This document shows positions 20,832-29,710 of a stretch of DNA of 64,000 nucleotides, one piece after another. The stretch lies in NCBI GenBank assembly GCA_945884695.1, contig CAMCYO010000003.1, positions 62,001-126,000 of the forward strand, written 5' to 3'. Positions within the stretch are counted from its first letter, which is position 1, and each line of letters opens with the position of its first letter. The notes beneath the pieces were generated by a model, which saw only the letters and a list, made by a program, of their open reading frames with translations, made no database searches and was not told the origin of the DNA. This stretch comes from Streptomyces griseus. Its GTDB lineage: Bacteria > Actinomycetota > Actinomycetes > Nanopelagicales > Nanopelagicaceae. Both the position numbers and the translations under genes were made by a program.

Positions 20832-20861
20832 TTGACCCACTGGGCGCAACAAAGGTACCCT
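20832..20861 (+). promoter_or_regulatory. Promoter of rplM-rpsI
   Basis: TTGACC (20832-20837) and TACCCT (20856-20861) are separated by 18 nt, 50 nt after truA. This is one of the best sigma-70-like pairs in the window, and it places the transcription start near 20868, giving a leader of about 55 nt. Confidence 0.65.
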
Positions 20862-20918
20862 TACCCTTCTGCGCCACAAGGGCGCGTAGCAAAAAGCAAT
20901 CAGTAGAAGCGAGGGTAA
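20861..20918 (+). promoter_or_regulatory. Candidate structured leader of rplM
   Basis: TTACCC (20861-20866) can pair with GGGTAA (20913-20918), continuing through TTCTGC with GTAGAA (20903-20908) across a 4-nt bulge. An alternative inner hairpin is GCGCC (20871-20875) with GGCGC (20881-20885). The outer pairing would hide GAGGG (20911-20915), the ribosome-binding site of rplM. The transcription start near 20868 would exclude part of the left arm, so the outer pairing matters only if transcription starts upstream. Confidence 0.35.
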
Positions 20919-20922
20919 GAGC

Positions 20923-21375
20923 GTGCGTACATATAGCCCAAAGCCTGGAGATGTAGTGCGAAAGTGGCATGTCATCGACGCGCAAGATGTTGTATTGGGT
21001 CGCGTTGCTACTCATGCTGCAGTTTTACTTCGTGGAAAGCACAAACCAACTTTCGCACCTCACATGGATATGGGTGACTTCGTCATCATTATCAATGCAG
21101 AGAAGATTGCCCTTTCTGGTTCAAAGAGCACACAAAAATATGCTCACCAACACTCTGGTTTTCCAGGTGGTTTAACTTCAACTGTGTACGGCGACCTTAT
21201 GGTCAAGTACCCAACCCGTGCAGTGGAGAAAGCTATTAAAGGAATGTTGCCAAAGAACACTCTTGGCCGCGCCATGGCGACAAAGTTGAAAGTGTATGCA
21301 GGCCCAGAACATCCACATGCTGCACAAGCACCAACACCATATGTGTTCGAACAAGTTTCCCAAATTCTTAAGTAA
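20923..21375 (+). CDS. rplM: 50S ribosomal protein L13
   Basis: 150 residues. L13 segments: [63 protein letters not shown] and [33 protein letters not shown] start with GAGGG at 20911-20915. It has its own promoter and forms a two-gene operon with rpsI, 24 nt downstream. Confidence 0.98.
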   Translation: MRTYSPKPGDVVRKWHVIDAQDVVLGRVATHAAVLLRGKHKPTFAPHMDMGDFVIIINAEKIALSGSKSTQKYAHQHSGFPGGLTSTVYGDLMVKYPTRAVEKAIKGMLPKNTLGRAMATKLKVYAGPEHPHAAQAPTPYVFEQVSQILK

Positions 21376-21399
21376 ACGTTAAATAGAGGATAAAAACCA

Positions 21400-21891
21400 A
21401 TGATGTCTGAGAACACTGTAGTGACCGAACTTGATGAGACAGAAGCTCCAACTTCGTACTCTTCATCGACTCCTGCGCCAGCAACTAACCGCCCTGCGAT
21501 CAAAGCACCAGGTGGCGGTACCGGTCGTCGCAAAGAAGCAGTCGCTCGTGTACGTCTAGTACCTGGTACCGGTCGTTGGGTTGTCAACGGTAAAGAGTTA
21601 GCCTCATATTTTCCAAATAAAGTTCACCAACAATTAGTTTCAGAGCCATTTCGCACAGTTGGTGCAGAAAACGGTTACGACGTATTTGCTCGTATCGATG
21701 GTGGCGGAGTTTCTGGTCAAGCAGGTGCACTTCGTCTAGGAGTTGCACGTGCTCTCAATGAAATTGATGAAGAAGCTAATCGTCCAGCGCTGAAGAAGGC
21801 CGGATTTTTAACTCGCGATGCTCGCGTTATCGAGCGCAAGAAGTACGGCTTGAAGAAGGCTCGTAAGCGCTCGCAATACAGCAAGCGTTAA
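21400..21891 (+). CDS. rpsI: 30S ribosomal protein S9
   Basis: 163 residues. About 38 N-terminal residues are Ser/Thr/Pro/Glu-rich and absent from short S9 proteins; the core begins [32 protein letters not shown] and ends with the tRNA-contacting tail [19 protein letters not shown]. Two consecutive ATG codons start the frame (21400 and 21403). N-terminal S9 extensions are common in Actinobacteria. Confidence 0.97.
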   Translation: MMSENTVVTELDETEAPTSYSSSTPAPATNRPAIKAPGGGTGRRKEAVARVRLVPGTGRWVVNGKELASYFPNKVHQQLVSEPFRTVGAENGYDVFARIDGGGVSGQAGALRLGVARALNEIDEEANRPALKKAGFLTRDARVIERKKYGLKKARKRSQYSKR

Positions 21892-21920
21892 TTCACATCC
21901 GCGATATTTAACCCGCGAAC

Positions 21921-23261
21921 ATGGCGCTTTTTGGCACCGATGGTATTCGTGGCTTAGCCAACAGCGAACTCACAGCAGAACTTGCATTAGACGTTGGTGT
22001 TGCGGCTGCGCATATTTTGATTGAAAGCCTTGGTTCTACAAAAACGCGGCCTCGAGCAATTATTGGTCGAGATTCACGTGCCTCCGGTGAGTTTCTGGAA
22101 TCTGCAGTAGTTGCTGGTTTAACAAGCGCCGGTGTCGATGTTTATCGCGTGGGCGTATTACCAACTCCCGCAATTGCCTTCTTGGTGGCTCAAAGTAGCG
22201 CCGATCTTGGAGTAATGATTAGCGCTTCTCACAATCCGATGCCAGATAACGGAATCAAGTTATTTGCACGTGGCGGCGAAAAATTAGATGATGCACTTGA
22301 ATCAGCAATTGAAGCTCGCTTACGAGAACCATGGCAGCGACCAACTGGCCGAGATGTTGGGCGAATTATTAACGACGAAGGTGCTATCGAAACTTACATA
22401 ACCCACCTTCTTTCTACAATTCATCTCAAACTTTCAGGAATAAAAGTTGTCATCGATTGTGCAAATGGTGCGGCCTCCTATGTAGCCCCAGAAGTTCTAC
22501 GTCGAGCTGGCGCAGAAGTCATTGCAGTATCGAATCAGCCAGATGGGTGGAATATCAACGAAGGATGTGGATCAACGCACCTTGATTCTTTACGTGCTCA
22601 TGTTCTGAAAAATAAAGCAGATATTGGAATCGCGTTAGATGGTGATGCCGACCGTTGTCTCGTTGTTGATAAATCAGGTGGGGATGTTGACGGAGATCAG
22701 ATTTTGGCAATCTTGGCCATTGCCTTTAACTCTGAAAAGAAACTCAAATCAAATACCGTTGTTGGTACAGTTATGAGTAATTTAGGTTTTGTAAAAGCTA
22801 TGGAAGAAAATGGAATTAAGGTTATTAAAACTGCGGTTGGCGATCGTTATGTATTGGAAAGAATGTTTCAGGATGGTTTGAATCTTGGCGGAGAACAATC
22901 TGGCCACATAATCTTCAAAAATTTTGCAAATACAGGCGATGGCACGTTGACAGCGCTGCATGTATTGCTAGAGATGAAGCGATCAGGAAAAAGCGTGCGC
23001 GACCTTGCCTCGGTAATGGTGCGCTTTCCTCAAGTGTTAATTAATGTTAAGAATGTAGCTAAAGAAAAACTTGCCCAATCCAAAGCTATCGCCAAAGCTA
23101 TCGCCATGGCCGAAGAAGAGTTGGGCGATACTGGCAGAGTTTTATTGCGGGCTTCAGGGACGGAACCGTTAGTTAGAGTGATGGTAGAAGCATCAAGTGA
23201 TAGCGTGGCCTTAGCGATTGCAAATAAACTTGCTCAGGTAGTAACTCAGGAATTGGGGTAA
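21921..23261 (+). CDS. glmM: Phosphoglucosamine mutase
   Basis: 446 residues. It converts glucosamine-6-phosphate to glucosamine-1-phosphate for UDP-GlcNAc and peptidoglycan. The phosphoserine loop is SASHNPMPDNG with S103; the metal loop DGDADR and the sugar-binding GEQSGH follow, and the C-terminal phosphate site is RASGTEPLVRVMVE. It precedes glmS with only 3 nt between them, so the two steps of GlcN-1-P synthesis are made from one mRNA. Confidence 0.98.
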   Translation: MALFGTDGIRGLANSELTAELALDVGVAAAHILIESLGSTKTRPRAIIGRDSRASGEFLESAVVAGLTSAGVDVYRVGVLPTPAIAFLVAQSSADLGVMISASHNPMPDNGIKLFARGGEKLDDALESAIEARLREPWQRPTGRDVGRIINDEGAIETYITHLLSTIHLKLSGIKVVIDCANGAASYVAPEVLRRAGAEVIAVSNQPDGWNINEGCGSTHLDSLRAHVLKNKADIGIALDGDADRCLVVDKSGGDVDGDQILAILAIAFNSEKKLKSNTVVGTVMSNLGFVKAMEENGIKVIKTAVGDRYVLERMFQDGLNLGGEQSGHIIFKNFANTGDGTLTALHVLLEMKRSGKSVRDLASVMVRFPQVLINVKNVAKEKLAQSKAIAKAIAMAEEELGDTGRVLLRASGTEPLVRVMVEASSDSVALAIANKLAQVVTQELG

Positions 23262-23264
23262 ATC

Positions 23265-25103
23265 GTGTGTGGAATTGTCGGTTACACCGGACGACATTCT
23301 GCAACCGAACACCTTATTGAAGGATTGCGGCGCCTTGAATATCGAGGATATGACTCGGCTGGAATCGCGCTAGGAACCCCCAAAAAGCTTTTTGTTGAAA
23401 AGCGCGCAGGCAAATTGATCAATCTTGAGAACTCTTTAGGTAAAGCAATTCCTGATGCACATAGCGGAATTGGTCATACGCGTTGGGCAACACATGGCGG
23501 ACCAAGTGATAAAAATGCTCATCCGCATTGTGATAATGAAGGAAAGCTTGCTGTAATCCATAATGGAATTATTGAAAATTATGCAGAACTTCGATCTGAC
23601 CTCGAATCTCGAGGACACACTTTTGATTCTGAAACCGACACAGAATCGGTTGCACATTTACTGAGTGAGCTTCACAAAGGCCATAAGGGAGATCTTGCAT
23701 CTGCAATGCGTGAAGCGGTAGCGCTCCTAAGGGGATCTTTTACTCTACTTGCAATTCATAGCGATAATCCAGAAGTCATTGTTGGAGTACGTAGAAACTC
23801 ACCACTTGTGGTTGGGCTTGGCGAGGGTGAGAATTTTTTAGCTTCAGATGTTTCTGCTTTTATCGAATATACAAAACGCGCAGTTGCTCTAGGCCAAGAT
23901 GAAGTCGTAACCATCACTCCCTCTTCGGTTTCTATAACAGATCTAAAGGGTCGCGACCTTGCTTTTAAAGAATATGAAATCACCTGGGATTCAAAAGCTG
24001 CAGAAAAGGGTGGGTTTACCCATTTCATGCTTAAAGAAATCTTTGAACAACCAAAGGCGATTGCCGACACATTGTTAGGACGCCTGGGGGATAAGAATCA
24101 AATAGTTCTGGATGAACTGCACTTAACTAAGGAGGAAATCAAAGGCCTTGCGAAGATAGTCGTCTTAGCTTGTGGCACTGCGTATCACGCTGGTTTGGTT
24201 GCAAAATACGCAATTGAGAAATGGGCAAAAATCCCAGTAGAAGTTGAGCTAGCAAGTGAATTTCGCTACAGGGATCCAATCATTGATAAGCAAACTCTCG
24301 TTATTGCCATCTCTCAATCTGGTGAAACCATGGATACCTTGATGGCTTTGCGATATGCCAAGGCGCAAGGTGCGCGAGTACTTGCTGTATGCAATACCAA
24401 TAGTTCAACAATTCCCCGCGAATCTGATGCGGTTCTTTATACACATGCGGGCCCTGAAATTGCCGTTGCTTCAACTAAAGCGTTTCTCACCCAGCTCATC
24501 GCTGTGTATGTGATTGGTTTGTATTTAGCTCAAGTGCGAGGTGTAATGAGTGGCGATGATATTAGGAAGATCTTTAATGAGATGGATGAACTACCCGCGA
24601 AAGTAGAACAAATTCTTGAGACAGTAGAACCACTTCGAGAACTTACTCGTAGTTTTTCTCAATCTACTTCAGTTCTATTTCTTGGTCGCCATATTGGATT
24701 CCCTGTCGCGCTAGAAGGTGCGCTGAAATTAAAAGAGTTGGCGTATATGCATGCAGAAGGCTTTGCCGGTGGAGAACTCAAACATGGCCCCATTGCGCTC
24801 ATCGAAGAAGGCACTCCAGTCATTGCAATTTTACCTTTCGGTCATGAGTACTCACTGGATGAAAAGATGTTAAGTAATATCCAAGAAGTTAAAGCACGGG
24901 GCGCCAAAGTTATTGTCATTGCTCAAGAGGATATTGTCGTGCAGGGTGCTGATCACGTTATTCGAATTCCAGGAGCACCCGCATTACTGCAAGCCGTTTT
25001 AGCAACAGTGCCTTTACAAGTTTTCGCTTACGAGATGGCTATTGCGCGAGGTAATGATGTCGATCAACCTCGCAATTTAGCCAAATCAGTTACGGTCGAA
25101 TAA
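23265..25103 (+). CDS. glmS: Glutamine-fructose-6-phosphate aminotransferase
   Basis: 612 residues. It makes glucosamine-6-phosphate from fructose-6-phosphate and glutamine. The start is GTG and Cys2 of MCGIVGYTG is the glutaminase nucleophile; SGIGHTRWATHGGP and HNGIIENYAELR belong to the same domain. Two SIS sugar-isomerase domains follow (ISQSGETMDTL; CGTAYHAGL) and the C-terminus is the expected NLAKSVTVE. No glmS ribozyme is possible in the 3-nt gap to glmM. The next gene starts directly after the stop. Confidence 0.98.
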   Translation: MCGIVGYTGRHSATEHLIEGLRRLEYRGYDSAGIALGTPKKLFVEKRAGKLINLENSLGKAIPDAHSGIGHTRWATHGGPSDKNAHPHCDNEGKLAVIHNGIIENYAELRSDLESRGHTFDSETDTESVAHLLSELHKGHKGDLASAMREAVALLRGSFTLLAIHSDNPEVIVGVRRNSPLVVGLGEGENFLASDVSAFIEYTKRAVALGQDEVVTITPSSVSITDLKGRDLAFKEYEITWDSKAAEKGGFTHFMLKEIFEQPKAIADTLLGRLGDKNQIVLDELHLTKEEIKGLAKIVVLACGTAYHAGLVAKYAIEKWAKIPVEVELASEFRYRDPIIDKQTLVIAISQSGETMDTLMALRYAKAQGARVLAVCNTNSSTIPRESDAVLYTHAGPEIAVASTKAFLTQLIAVYVIGLYLAQVRGVMSGDDIRKIFNEMDELPAKVEQILETVEPLRELTRSFSQSTSVLFLGRHIGFPVALEGALKLKELAYMHAEGFAGGELKHGPIALIEEGTPVIAILPFGHEYSLDEKMLSNIQEVKARGAKVIVIAQEDIVVQGADHVIRIPGAPALLQAVLATVPLQVFAYEMAIARGNDVDQPRNLAKSVTVE

Positions 25104-25772
25104 GTGCAACGAGCGGATGTTTCGCGCAGAGGACAGAAGAATCGGGCGCTTCGATGGAGTGCTCTGCTCATTATCGGCTTCGTTATGGTGACAAATCAAG
25201 TAATGATAAATGGACCACTCATTGATCTTGATGCGCGAATCGCAAATGCCCATCGTCATAATTTCACACCTTGGATTGATTCTATTTTCCGAAGAGTTGA
25301 TAATTTGGGTCTTCGTGGTTTAACAGCAACAATTTTGCTTTTATCCGCACTCTATATTTCAATGAAGTTTAAAACTTGGCGCCCAATGAACTTGGCAGTT
25401 CTTTCACTGATTGCGCTAAATCTTGTTGTTGGGATTGCAAAACTTGGAATAGGTAGAACAAAACCTCGTCTTAATATCGATTTGATTTACGCAGGTGGAC
25501 TTTCTTATCCGAGCGGGCATGCTTCGAATGCACTTCTTACTTGGGGCATCTTGGCTTATCTCATCTATAGGTACGCCCATGTTGACCGATACCAAGGTCG
25601 TCTAGCTAGTGCAGGCGTTGGCCTAATTTCATTTGCAGTCTGCGTAGTTTCCCTATTTAGAAACACTCATTGGCTCTCTGATTTGTTAGGCGGACTCTTT
25701 ATTGGGGGAGCACTCTTAGTCTTGGTAATTGCTGCAGATAGGTTTGTCCCTTCTGCAAGCCAGCGTTCTTGA
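25104..25772 (+). CDS. PAP2-family membrane phosphatase
   Basis: 222 residues with about five or six membrane segments. PAP2 (type 2 phosphatidic acid phosphatase) motifs: motif 1 as K113-x6-K120-P121 (usually K-x6-R-P), motif 2 as PSGH (136-139), motif 3 as THWLSD with H189 and D193. The arginine usually found six residues before the motif 3 His is a serine here, while an Arg stands at 186. Possible substrates are undecaprenyl pyrophosphate or phosphatidylglycerol phosphate; the sequence cannot decide. GTG start directly after the glmS stop. The peptidoglycan neighbours (glmM, glmS, alr) favour a cell-envelope lipid role, by inference. Confidence 0.85.
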   Translation: MQRADVSRRGQKNRALRWSALLIIGFVMVTNQVMINGPLIDLDARIANAHRHNFTPWIDSIFRRVDNLGLRGLTATILLLSALYISMKFKTWRPMNLAVLSLIALNLVVGIAKLGIGRTKPRLNIDLIYAGGLSYPSGHASNALLTWGILAYLIYRYAHVDRYQGRLASAGVGLISFAVCVVSLFRNTHWLSDLLGGLFIGGALLVLVIAADRFVPSASQRS

Positions 25773-25774
25773 AT

Positions 25775-25789
25775 TAGTATGTGACCATG
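25775..25789 (+). promoter_or_regulatory. Leaderless promoter -10 for acpS
   Basis: TAGTAT (25775-25780) lies 6 nt before the ATG at 25787, with no ribosome-binding site. It decides the start in favour of the ATG over the GTG at 25781. Confidence 0.5.
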
Positions 25790-26134
25790 ATTGAGGGAAT
25801 TGGAATCGATGTTGTCGATATTGATCGCTTCGCGCAATCATTAGAACGTACACCGCTCTTAGCTGAGCGAGTTTTTACAGATTCTGAAAGATCACTTTCC
25901 ATTTCCTCAAAAGCTGGCCGCTTTGCTGCAAAAGAAGCGCTAGCTAAAGCCCTTGATGCAGGCAAAGGCTTGTCATGGCTGGATGCCGAAGTCATTAACC
26001 TAGAATCTGGAAAGCCTGCATTTATTTTTCGAGGAGAAATAGCAGATTTAATAGATGGAGCAACTGTGCACTTATCGATCTCACATGATGCTGGAATTGC
26101 ATCTGCAATTGTTATTGTGGAGCGTCAACCGTGA
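25787..26134 (+). CDS. acpS: Holo-[acyl-carrier-protein] synthase
   Basis: 115 residues from the ATG. It transfers phosphopantetheine from CoA to the acyl carrier protein. The family motifs GIGIDVVDIDRF (Mg-binding Asp) and GRFAAKEALAKAL (Mg-binding Glu), plus HLSISHDAGIASAIVI at the C-terminus, are all present. An in-frame GTG at 25781 would add two residues; the -10 hexamer spacing favours the ATG. It overlaps alr by 4 nt (GTGA). The NAD(P)HX dehydratase gene often found between acpS and alr in other Actinobacteria is absent. Confidence 0.95.
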   Translation: MIEGIGIDVVDIDRFAQSLERTPLLAERVFTDSERSLSISSKAGRFAAKEALAKALDAGKGLSWLDAEVINLESGKPAFIFRGEIADLIDGATVHLSISHDAGIASAIVIVERQP

Positions 26135-27255
26135 CCAACAGGGCTCAAGTTGAAATTAATTTAGATGCAATTGTCCATAATGTTGCAATGCTTAAAAAAA
26201 GTTCTGGGACGCCACTCATGGCTGTAGTAAAAGCTGATGCATATGGACACGGCTTAATTCCAGTTGCCAACACCTGCCTTCAAGCAGGAGCGCAGTGGCT
26301 TGGAGTAGCTTTACTTGAAGAGGCAATTACCTTGCGAGAATCCGGTATTCAAGCACCAATACTTTCTTGGCTAGTGCCACCAGGATCAGATTTCCAAAGG
26401 GCTATTGAATTGGATATCGACCTTGGCGTTGCATCAATAAAGATTTTTCGGGAAGTAATGAACGCTTCAAAAAAGGTTGGAAAGAAGGCGCGCATTCACA
26501 TTGAAGTAGATACAGGAATGACTAGAGGTGGATTTCTAGATGAGTGGGATGCTTTTTTAGATTTACTTTCTAAAGACAAAGAAGGCGCAGAGATTGTTGG
26601 TCTATTTTCGCACTTTGCTCGTGCCGATGAGCCTGGAGAGCCTCAGAATGCTCAACAACTAAAAAGATTTTTTGAGATGTCTGATGATCTCAATCGAATC
26701 GGAATAGAGCCAATCCTTCATCATCTTTCAAACTCTGCAGCAACTATTGCAGATGCTTCATCGCACTTTGATTTGGTTCGCACCGGAATTGCAATGTATG
26801 GGTTATCCCCAGATGTTGAAAAAATGGGAAATTCAAAGAAACTGGAGCTGTTGCCTGCGATGACGTTACGCGCAAAAATTCATCTGGTTAAGAAAGTTTT
26901 ATCTGGAACCCCTGTTGGATACGGAGCAACTGCGATAACAAAATCCGATACGACGCTGGCTGTCATCGCTATGGGATATGCCGATGGCATCCCACGTTCG
27001 GCGCAATTGGCTGGTGTCTTTAGCCAAGGCCGTCGTGCACCCATCATTGGTCGTGTCTCTATGGATCAATTTGTTGTAGACCTCGGTGCAGATTCGACGG
27101 CAGTCGCCGGAGATTGGGTAATAGTTTTTGGGCCAGGAACTCTCGGTGAATTTACGGCTGATGATTGGGGAAAGGCAAGTTCAAGTATTAATTATGAAAT
27201 TGTGACAAGAATTGGGCCAAGAGTGCCTAAGATTTACATAAATTCCGCGAAGTAA
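26131..27255 (+). CDS. alr: Alanine racemase
   Basis: 374 residues. PLP-dependent racemisation of L-alanine for peptidoglycan. The PLP lysine is K34 in VVKADAYGHG, the catalytic Tyr is Y264 in PVGYGAT, and RVSMDQFVVDLG marks the C-terminal domain. GTG start overlapping acpS by 4 nt. It ends the envelope gene run; the ABC transporter genes begin 38 nt later with their own ribosome-binding site. Confidence 0.98.
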   Translation: MTNRAQVEINLDAIVHNVAMLKKSSGTPLMAVVKADAYGHGLIPVANTCLQAGAQWLGVALLEEAITLRESGIQAPILSWLVPPGSDFQRAIELDIDLGVASIKIFREVMNASKKVGKKARIHIEVDTGMTRGGFLDEWDAFLDLLSKDKEGAEIVGLFSHFARADEPGEPQNAQQLKRFFEMSDDLNRIGIEPILHHLSNSAATIADASSHFDLVRTGIAMYGLSPDVEKMGNSKKLELLPAMTLRAKIHLVKKVLSGTPVGYGATAITKSDTTLAVIAMGYADGIPRSAQLAGVFSQGRRAPIIGRVSMDQFVVDLGADSTAVAGDWVIVFGPGTLGEFTADDWGKASSSINYEIVTRIGPRVPKIYINSAK

Positions 27256-27292
27256 AGTACGTTCTTAACTTGCGAAGACGAAGGGCAGGAGA

Positions 27293-28084
27293 ATGAAAGA
27301 TAACTCTCTGCTCTCCGTCTCCAATCTTTCTGTAAATTTTGGGGGCTTAGCGGCCTTATCTGATGTATTTCTCAAAGTTAACGCCAAGGAAGTTGTGGGC
27401 TTAATTGGACCAAATGGAGCAGGTAAGACAACTTTATTTAACGCAATTTCAGGTTTGGTGAAACCATCACAAGGAACAATCGCCCTACACGGGGAGAAAA
27501 TTTCTTGGCCCGAGCCTCATCAACTTTCAAAACTTGGAATCGCTCGCACACTGCAAGGAGTTGGACTTTTTTCAGGGCTCACTGTTTTGGAAAATGTCAT
27601 GATGGGTGCAGATCGTCATAGAAGTTCTCACTTCTTTCGTGACATTGCAGGACTTTCATCTCGCGATGAAGCACACCTAAAAGAGCGAGCAATGCAAGCT
27701 CTCGCCTGGACCGGCGCGCATACATTCGCCGATAAGTTTTCAAGCCAACTCGCTTATCCAGATTCAAAACGCGTGGCTTTGGCACGAGCACTCGTTCTTG
27801 AGCCAGCGCTCTTGCTCCTAGACGAACCTGCCGCAGGCCTTGGGCACGACGATATAGAAAAATTAGCAACGTTAATTAAGCAAATTAAAAGTAAATGTGC
27901 AGTGTTGGTTGTCGAGCATCACGTGGACTTTGTAAGCAAGATATCGGACAGAGTCTACGTTCTCAATTTTGGCAAGGTTATTTCTAGCGGAACATTTGGC
28001 GAAGTTAAGATGAATCAAGAAGTGATCTCGGCATATTTAGGCGCTTCAAATGATTCTGAAACCTCTTCTCTAGGAGGTAAGTAG
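27293..28084 (+). CDS. livG: Branched-chain amino-acid-type ABC transporter ATPase (LivG-like)
   Basis: 263 residues. One of the two ATPases of a Liv-type (HAAT) importer. Walker A GPNGAGKTT, Walker B LLLLDEPAAGL and the H-loop VVEHHVDFV are intact. The ABC signature is degenerate: LAYPDSKR stands where LivG proteins have a LxxGQ/DQR sequence, so the signature Gly is a Pro. The first ATG has AGGGCAGGAGA upstream. It is followed by livF after 1 nt. The substrate class (branched-chain or other hydrophobic amino acids, amides, urea) cannot be fixed from the ATPase. Confidence 0.9.
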   Translation: MKDNSLLSVSNLSVNFGGLAALSDVFLKVNAKEVVGLIGPNGAGKTTLFNAISGLVKPSQGTIALHGEKISWPEPHQLSKLGIARTLQGVGLFSGLTVLENVMMGADRHRSSHFFRDIAGLSSRDEAHLKERAMQALAWTGAHTFADKFSSQLAYPDSKRVALARALVLEPALLLLDEPAAGLGHDDIEKLATLIKQIKSKCAVLVVEHHVDFVSKISDRVYVLNFGKVISSGTFGEVKMNQEVISAYLGASNDSETSSLGGK

Positions 28085-28085
28085 A

Positions 28086-28799
28086 ATGTTAGAGATTCGC
28101 AATTTGATTGCTTCGTATGGTCCCGTCCTTGCTATTCGCGATATCTCCTTTACTGCAGATGTAGGAAAGATCACTACAGTTATTGGGGCAAATGGTGCTG
28201 GAAAGAGCACGCTACTTCGCGTGATTTCTGGACTTGAGCCAGCAACAAGTGGATCAATTACTTGGCAAGGTCACTCACTTTTGAACAAAACCCCTGAAGC
28301 AATTGTTCGACTTGGCGTAGCACATGTACCAGAAGGGCACGCTGTCATTGCCTCACTCACTGTCGCAGAAAACATAGAGATGGGTGCACTTTTTCGTCGA
28401 CGAAGACATAAGCAAGATGTGAGAGTAGCTATTTCCGAAATGTATGCTCTTTTCCCAAGGCTAGAGGAGAGAAAAAACCAACTTGCAGGAACTCTTTCAG
28501 GTGGAGAGCGTCAAATGCTGGCTATTAGTAGAGCTCTTGTTTCCAGACCTTCACTTCTTTTATTAGATGAGCCATCCCTTGGCCTAGCGCCATTAGTTGT
28601 TGAGCAAATTATTGCGACCATAAAGCAACTCTGCATTTCAACTGGGTTGAGCGTTCTATTGGTTGAACAGAATGCAAACACTGCATTAGCCGTTGCAGAT
28701 CATGGAGTTTTGTTATCCCTTGGATCTGTTGTTGCCGATCAACCTGCTTCGCTTATGCGAGCTGACTCAGCGCTACGTTCAGCGTATTTGGGGTATTGA
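28086..28799 (+). CDS. livF: Branched-chain amino-acid-type ABC transporter ATPase (LivF-like)
   Basis: 237 residues, usual LivF length. Walker A GANGAGKST, canonical signature LSGGERQMLAISRAL, Walker B LLLLDEPSLGL and H-loop LLVEQNANTALA are all intact, unlike the partner LivG. VPEGHAVIASLTVAENI is a LivF hallmark. The ribosome-binding site is CTAGGAGG at the end of livG. It overlaps the first permease by 1 nt. Confidence 0.93.
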   Translation: MLEIRNLIASYGPVLAIRDISFTADVGKITTVIGANGAGKSTLLRVISGLEPATSGSITWQGHSLLNKTPEAIVRLGVAHVPEGHAVIASLTVAENIEMGALFRRRRHKQDVRVAISEMYALFPRLEERKNQLAGTLSGGERQMLAISRALVSRPSLLLLDEPSLGLAPLVVEQIIATIKQLCISTGLSVLLVEQNANTALAVADHGVLLSLGSVVADQPASLMRADSALRSAYLGY

Positions 28800-29710
28800 T
28801 GGAGACCGCGCTGACAACATTATTCTTAGGCACCACAAGAGGCGCGGTTTTTGCCCTTGTTGCAATGGGGCTAGTTCTTGTCTGGCGCGGTGCTGGCATC
28901 GTGAATTTTGCGCAAATGGGCCAGGCAATGTTTACAACCTATATTGCTTCAAGTTTAATCATTTCAGGACATGGTTATTGGTTTGCTTTTCTCATTGCGC
29001 TCATGGCCGGAGCTCTCCTGGGGGCCTTGGTTGATTTGGCCATCATGAGACCACTAACTCGGCGAAGTCATTCAGGAATTTTGGCGAGCGAATCCATGCG
29101 TGCCACTGTGCCAGTAATCGCCTCACTCGGAATTTTAGGAATTTTGCAATCCCTTGCTGGAATGCTCTGGGCAGCAGAGGAGCGCGGATTCCCATCACCA
29201 GTGAGCGATGTTGCAGTCAAAGCATTTGGAAAAACTGCGCCGTTCACCAATTTTGATTTATTCATAATCATTGTTGTTCTGCTTACTCTTGCAGCAACCA
29301 CGCTCTTCTTTACAAAAACAGGTATGGGATTAGCGATGAGAGCCACTGCACTCAACCCAGAAGTGGCGAGATTAAGTGGAATCCGAATTGGTCGTGTTCG
29401 AACACTCAGCTGGGCGATATCTGGCGTCGCCTCGTCGTTAGCAGGATTGCTGATCACTCCATCTGCCAATTTATCGCCTAATACTTTAGATCTCATTCTT
29501 ATCGTGGGATTTACCGCAGCAGTTGTCGGAGGCCTTGAAAGTTTGCCAGGAAGTGTTGTCGGCGGATTCATACTTGGCTTACTTATTGCGATCGTAAATG
29601 TGTATGACGCTCCAGATGATGTGTTTTTAGCACTTTTGCTTTTCTTATTGGTAGTTCTCATACTCAAGCCAGGTGGACTATTTGGTAGTAAGAAGGTGCG
29701 CAGTGTCTAA
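28799..29710 (+). CDS. livH: Branched-chain amino-acid-type ABC transporter permease (LivH-like)
   Basis: 303 residues and about eight membrane segments. The N-terminal GAVFALVAMGLVLVWRGAGIVNFAQMGQ and the C-terminal GFTAAVVGGLESLPGSVVGGFILGLL are the BPD_transp_2 pattern of LivH proteins. The ATG at 28799 (TGATG overlap with livF) is preferred to the TTG one codon earlier. It overlaps livM by 8 nt (GTGTCTAA). Confidence 0.93.
   Translation: METALTTLFLGTTRGAVFALVAMGLVLVWRGAGIVNFAQMGQAMFTTYIASSLIISGHGYWFAFLIALMAGALLGALVDLAIMRPLTRRSHSGILASESMRATVPVIASLGILGILQSLAGMLWAAEERGFPSPVSDVAVKAFGKTAPFTNFDLFIIIVVLLTLAATTLFFTKTGMGLAMRATALNPEVARLSGIRIGRVRTLSWAISGVASSLAGLLITPSANLSPNTLDLILIVGFTAAVVGGLESLPGSVVGGFILGLLIAIVNVYDAPDDVFLALLLFLLVVLILKPGGLFGSKKVRSV

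Noticed and set aside
23262-23264. glmS ribozyme upstream of glmS
   Set aside because: Only 3 nt separate glmM and glmS, so there is no room for it.
24000-24100. Possible frameshift or pseudogene in the large genes glmS, pcrA and secY
   Set aside because: All three have full family length and complete motifs; nothing in the window looks broken apart from the two genes cut by the window ends.
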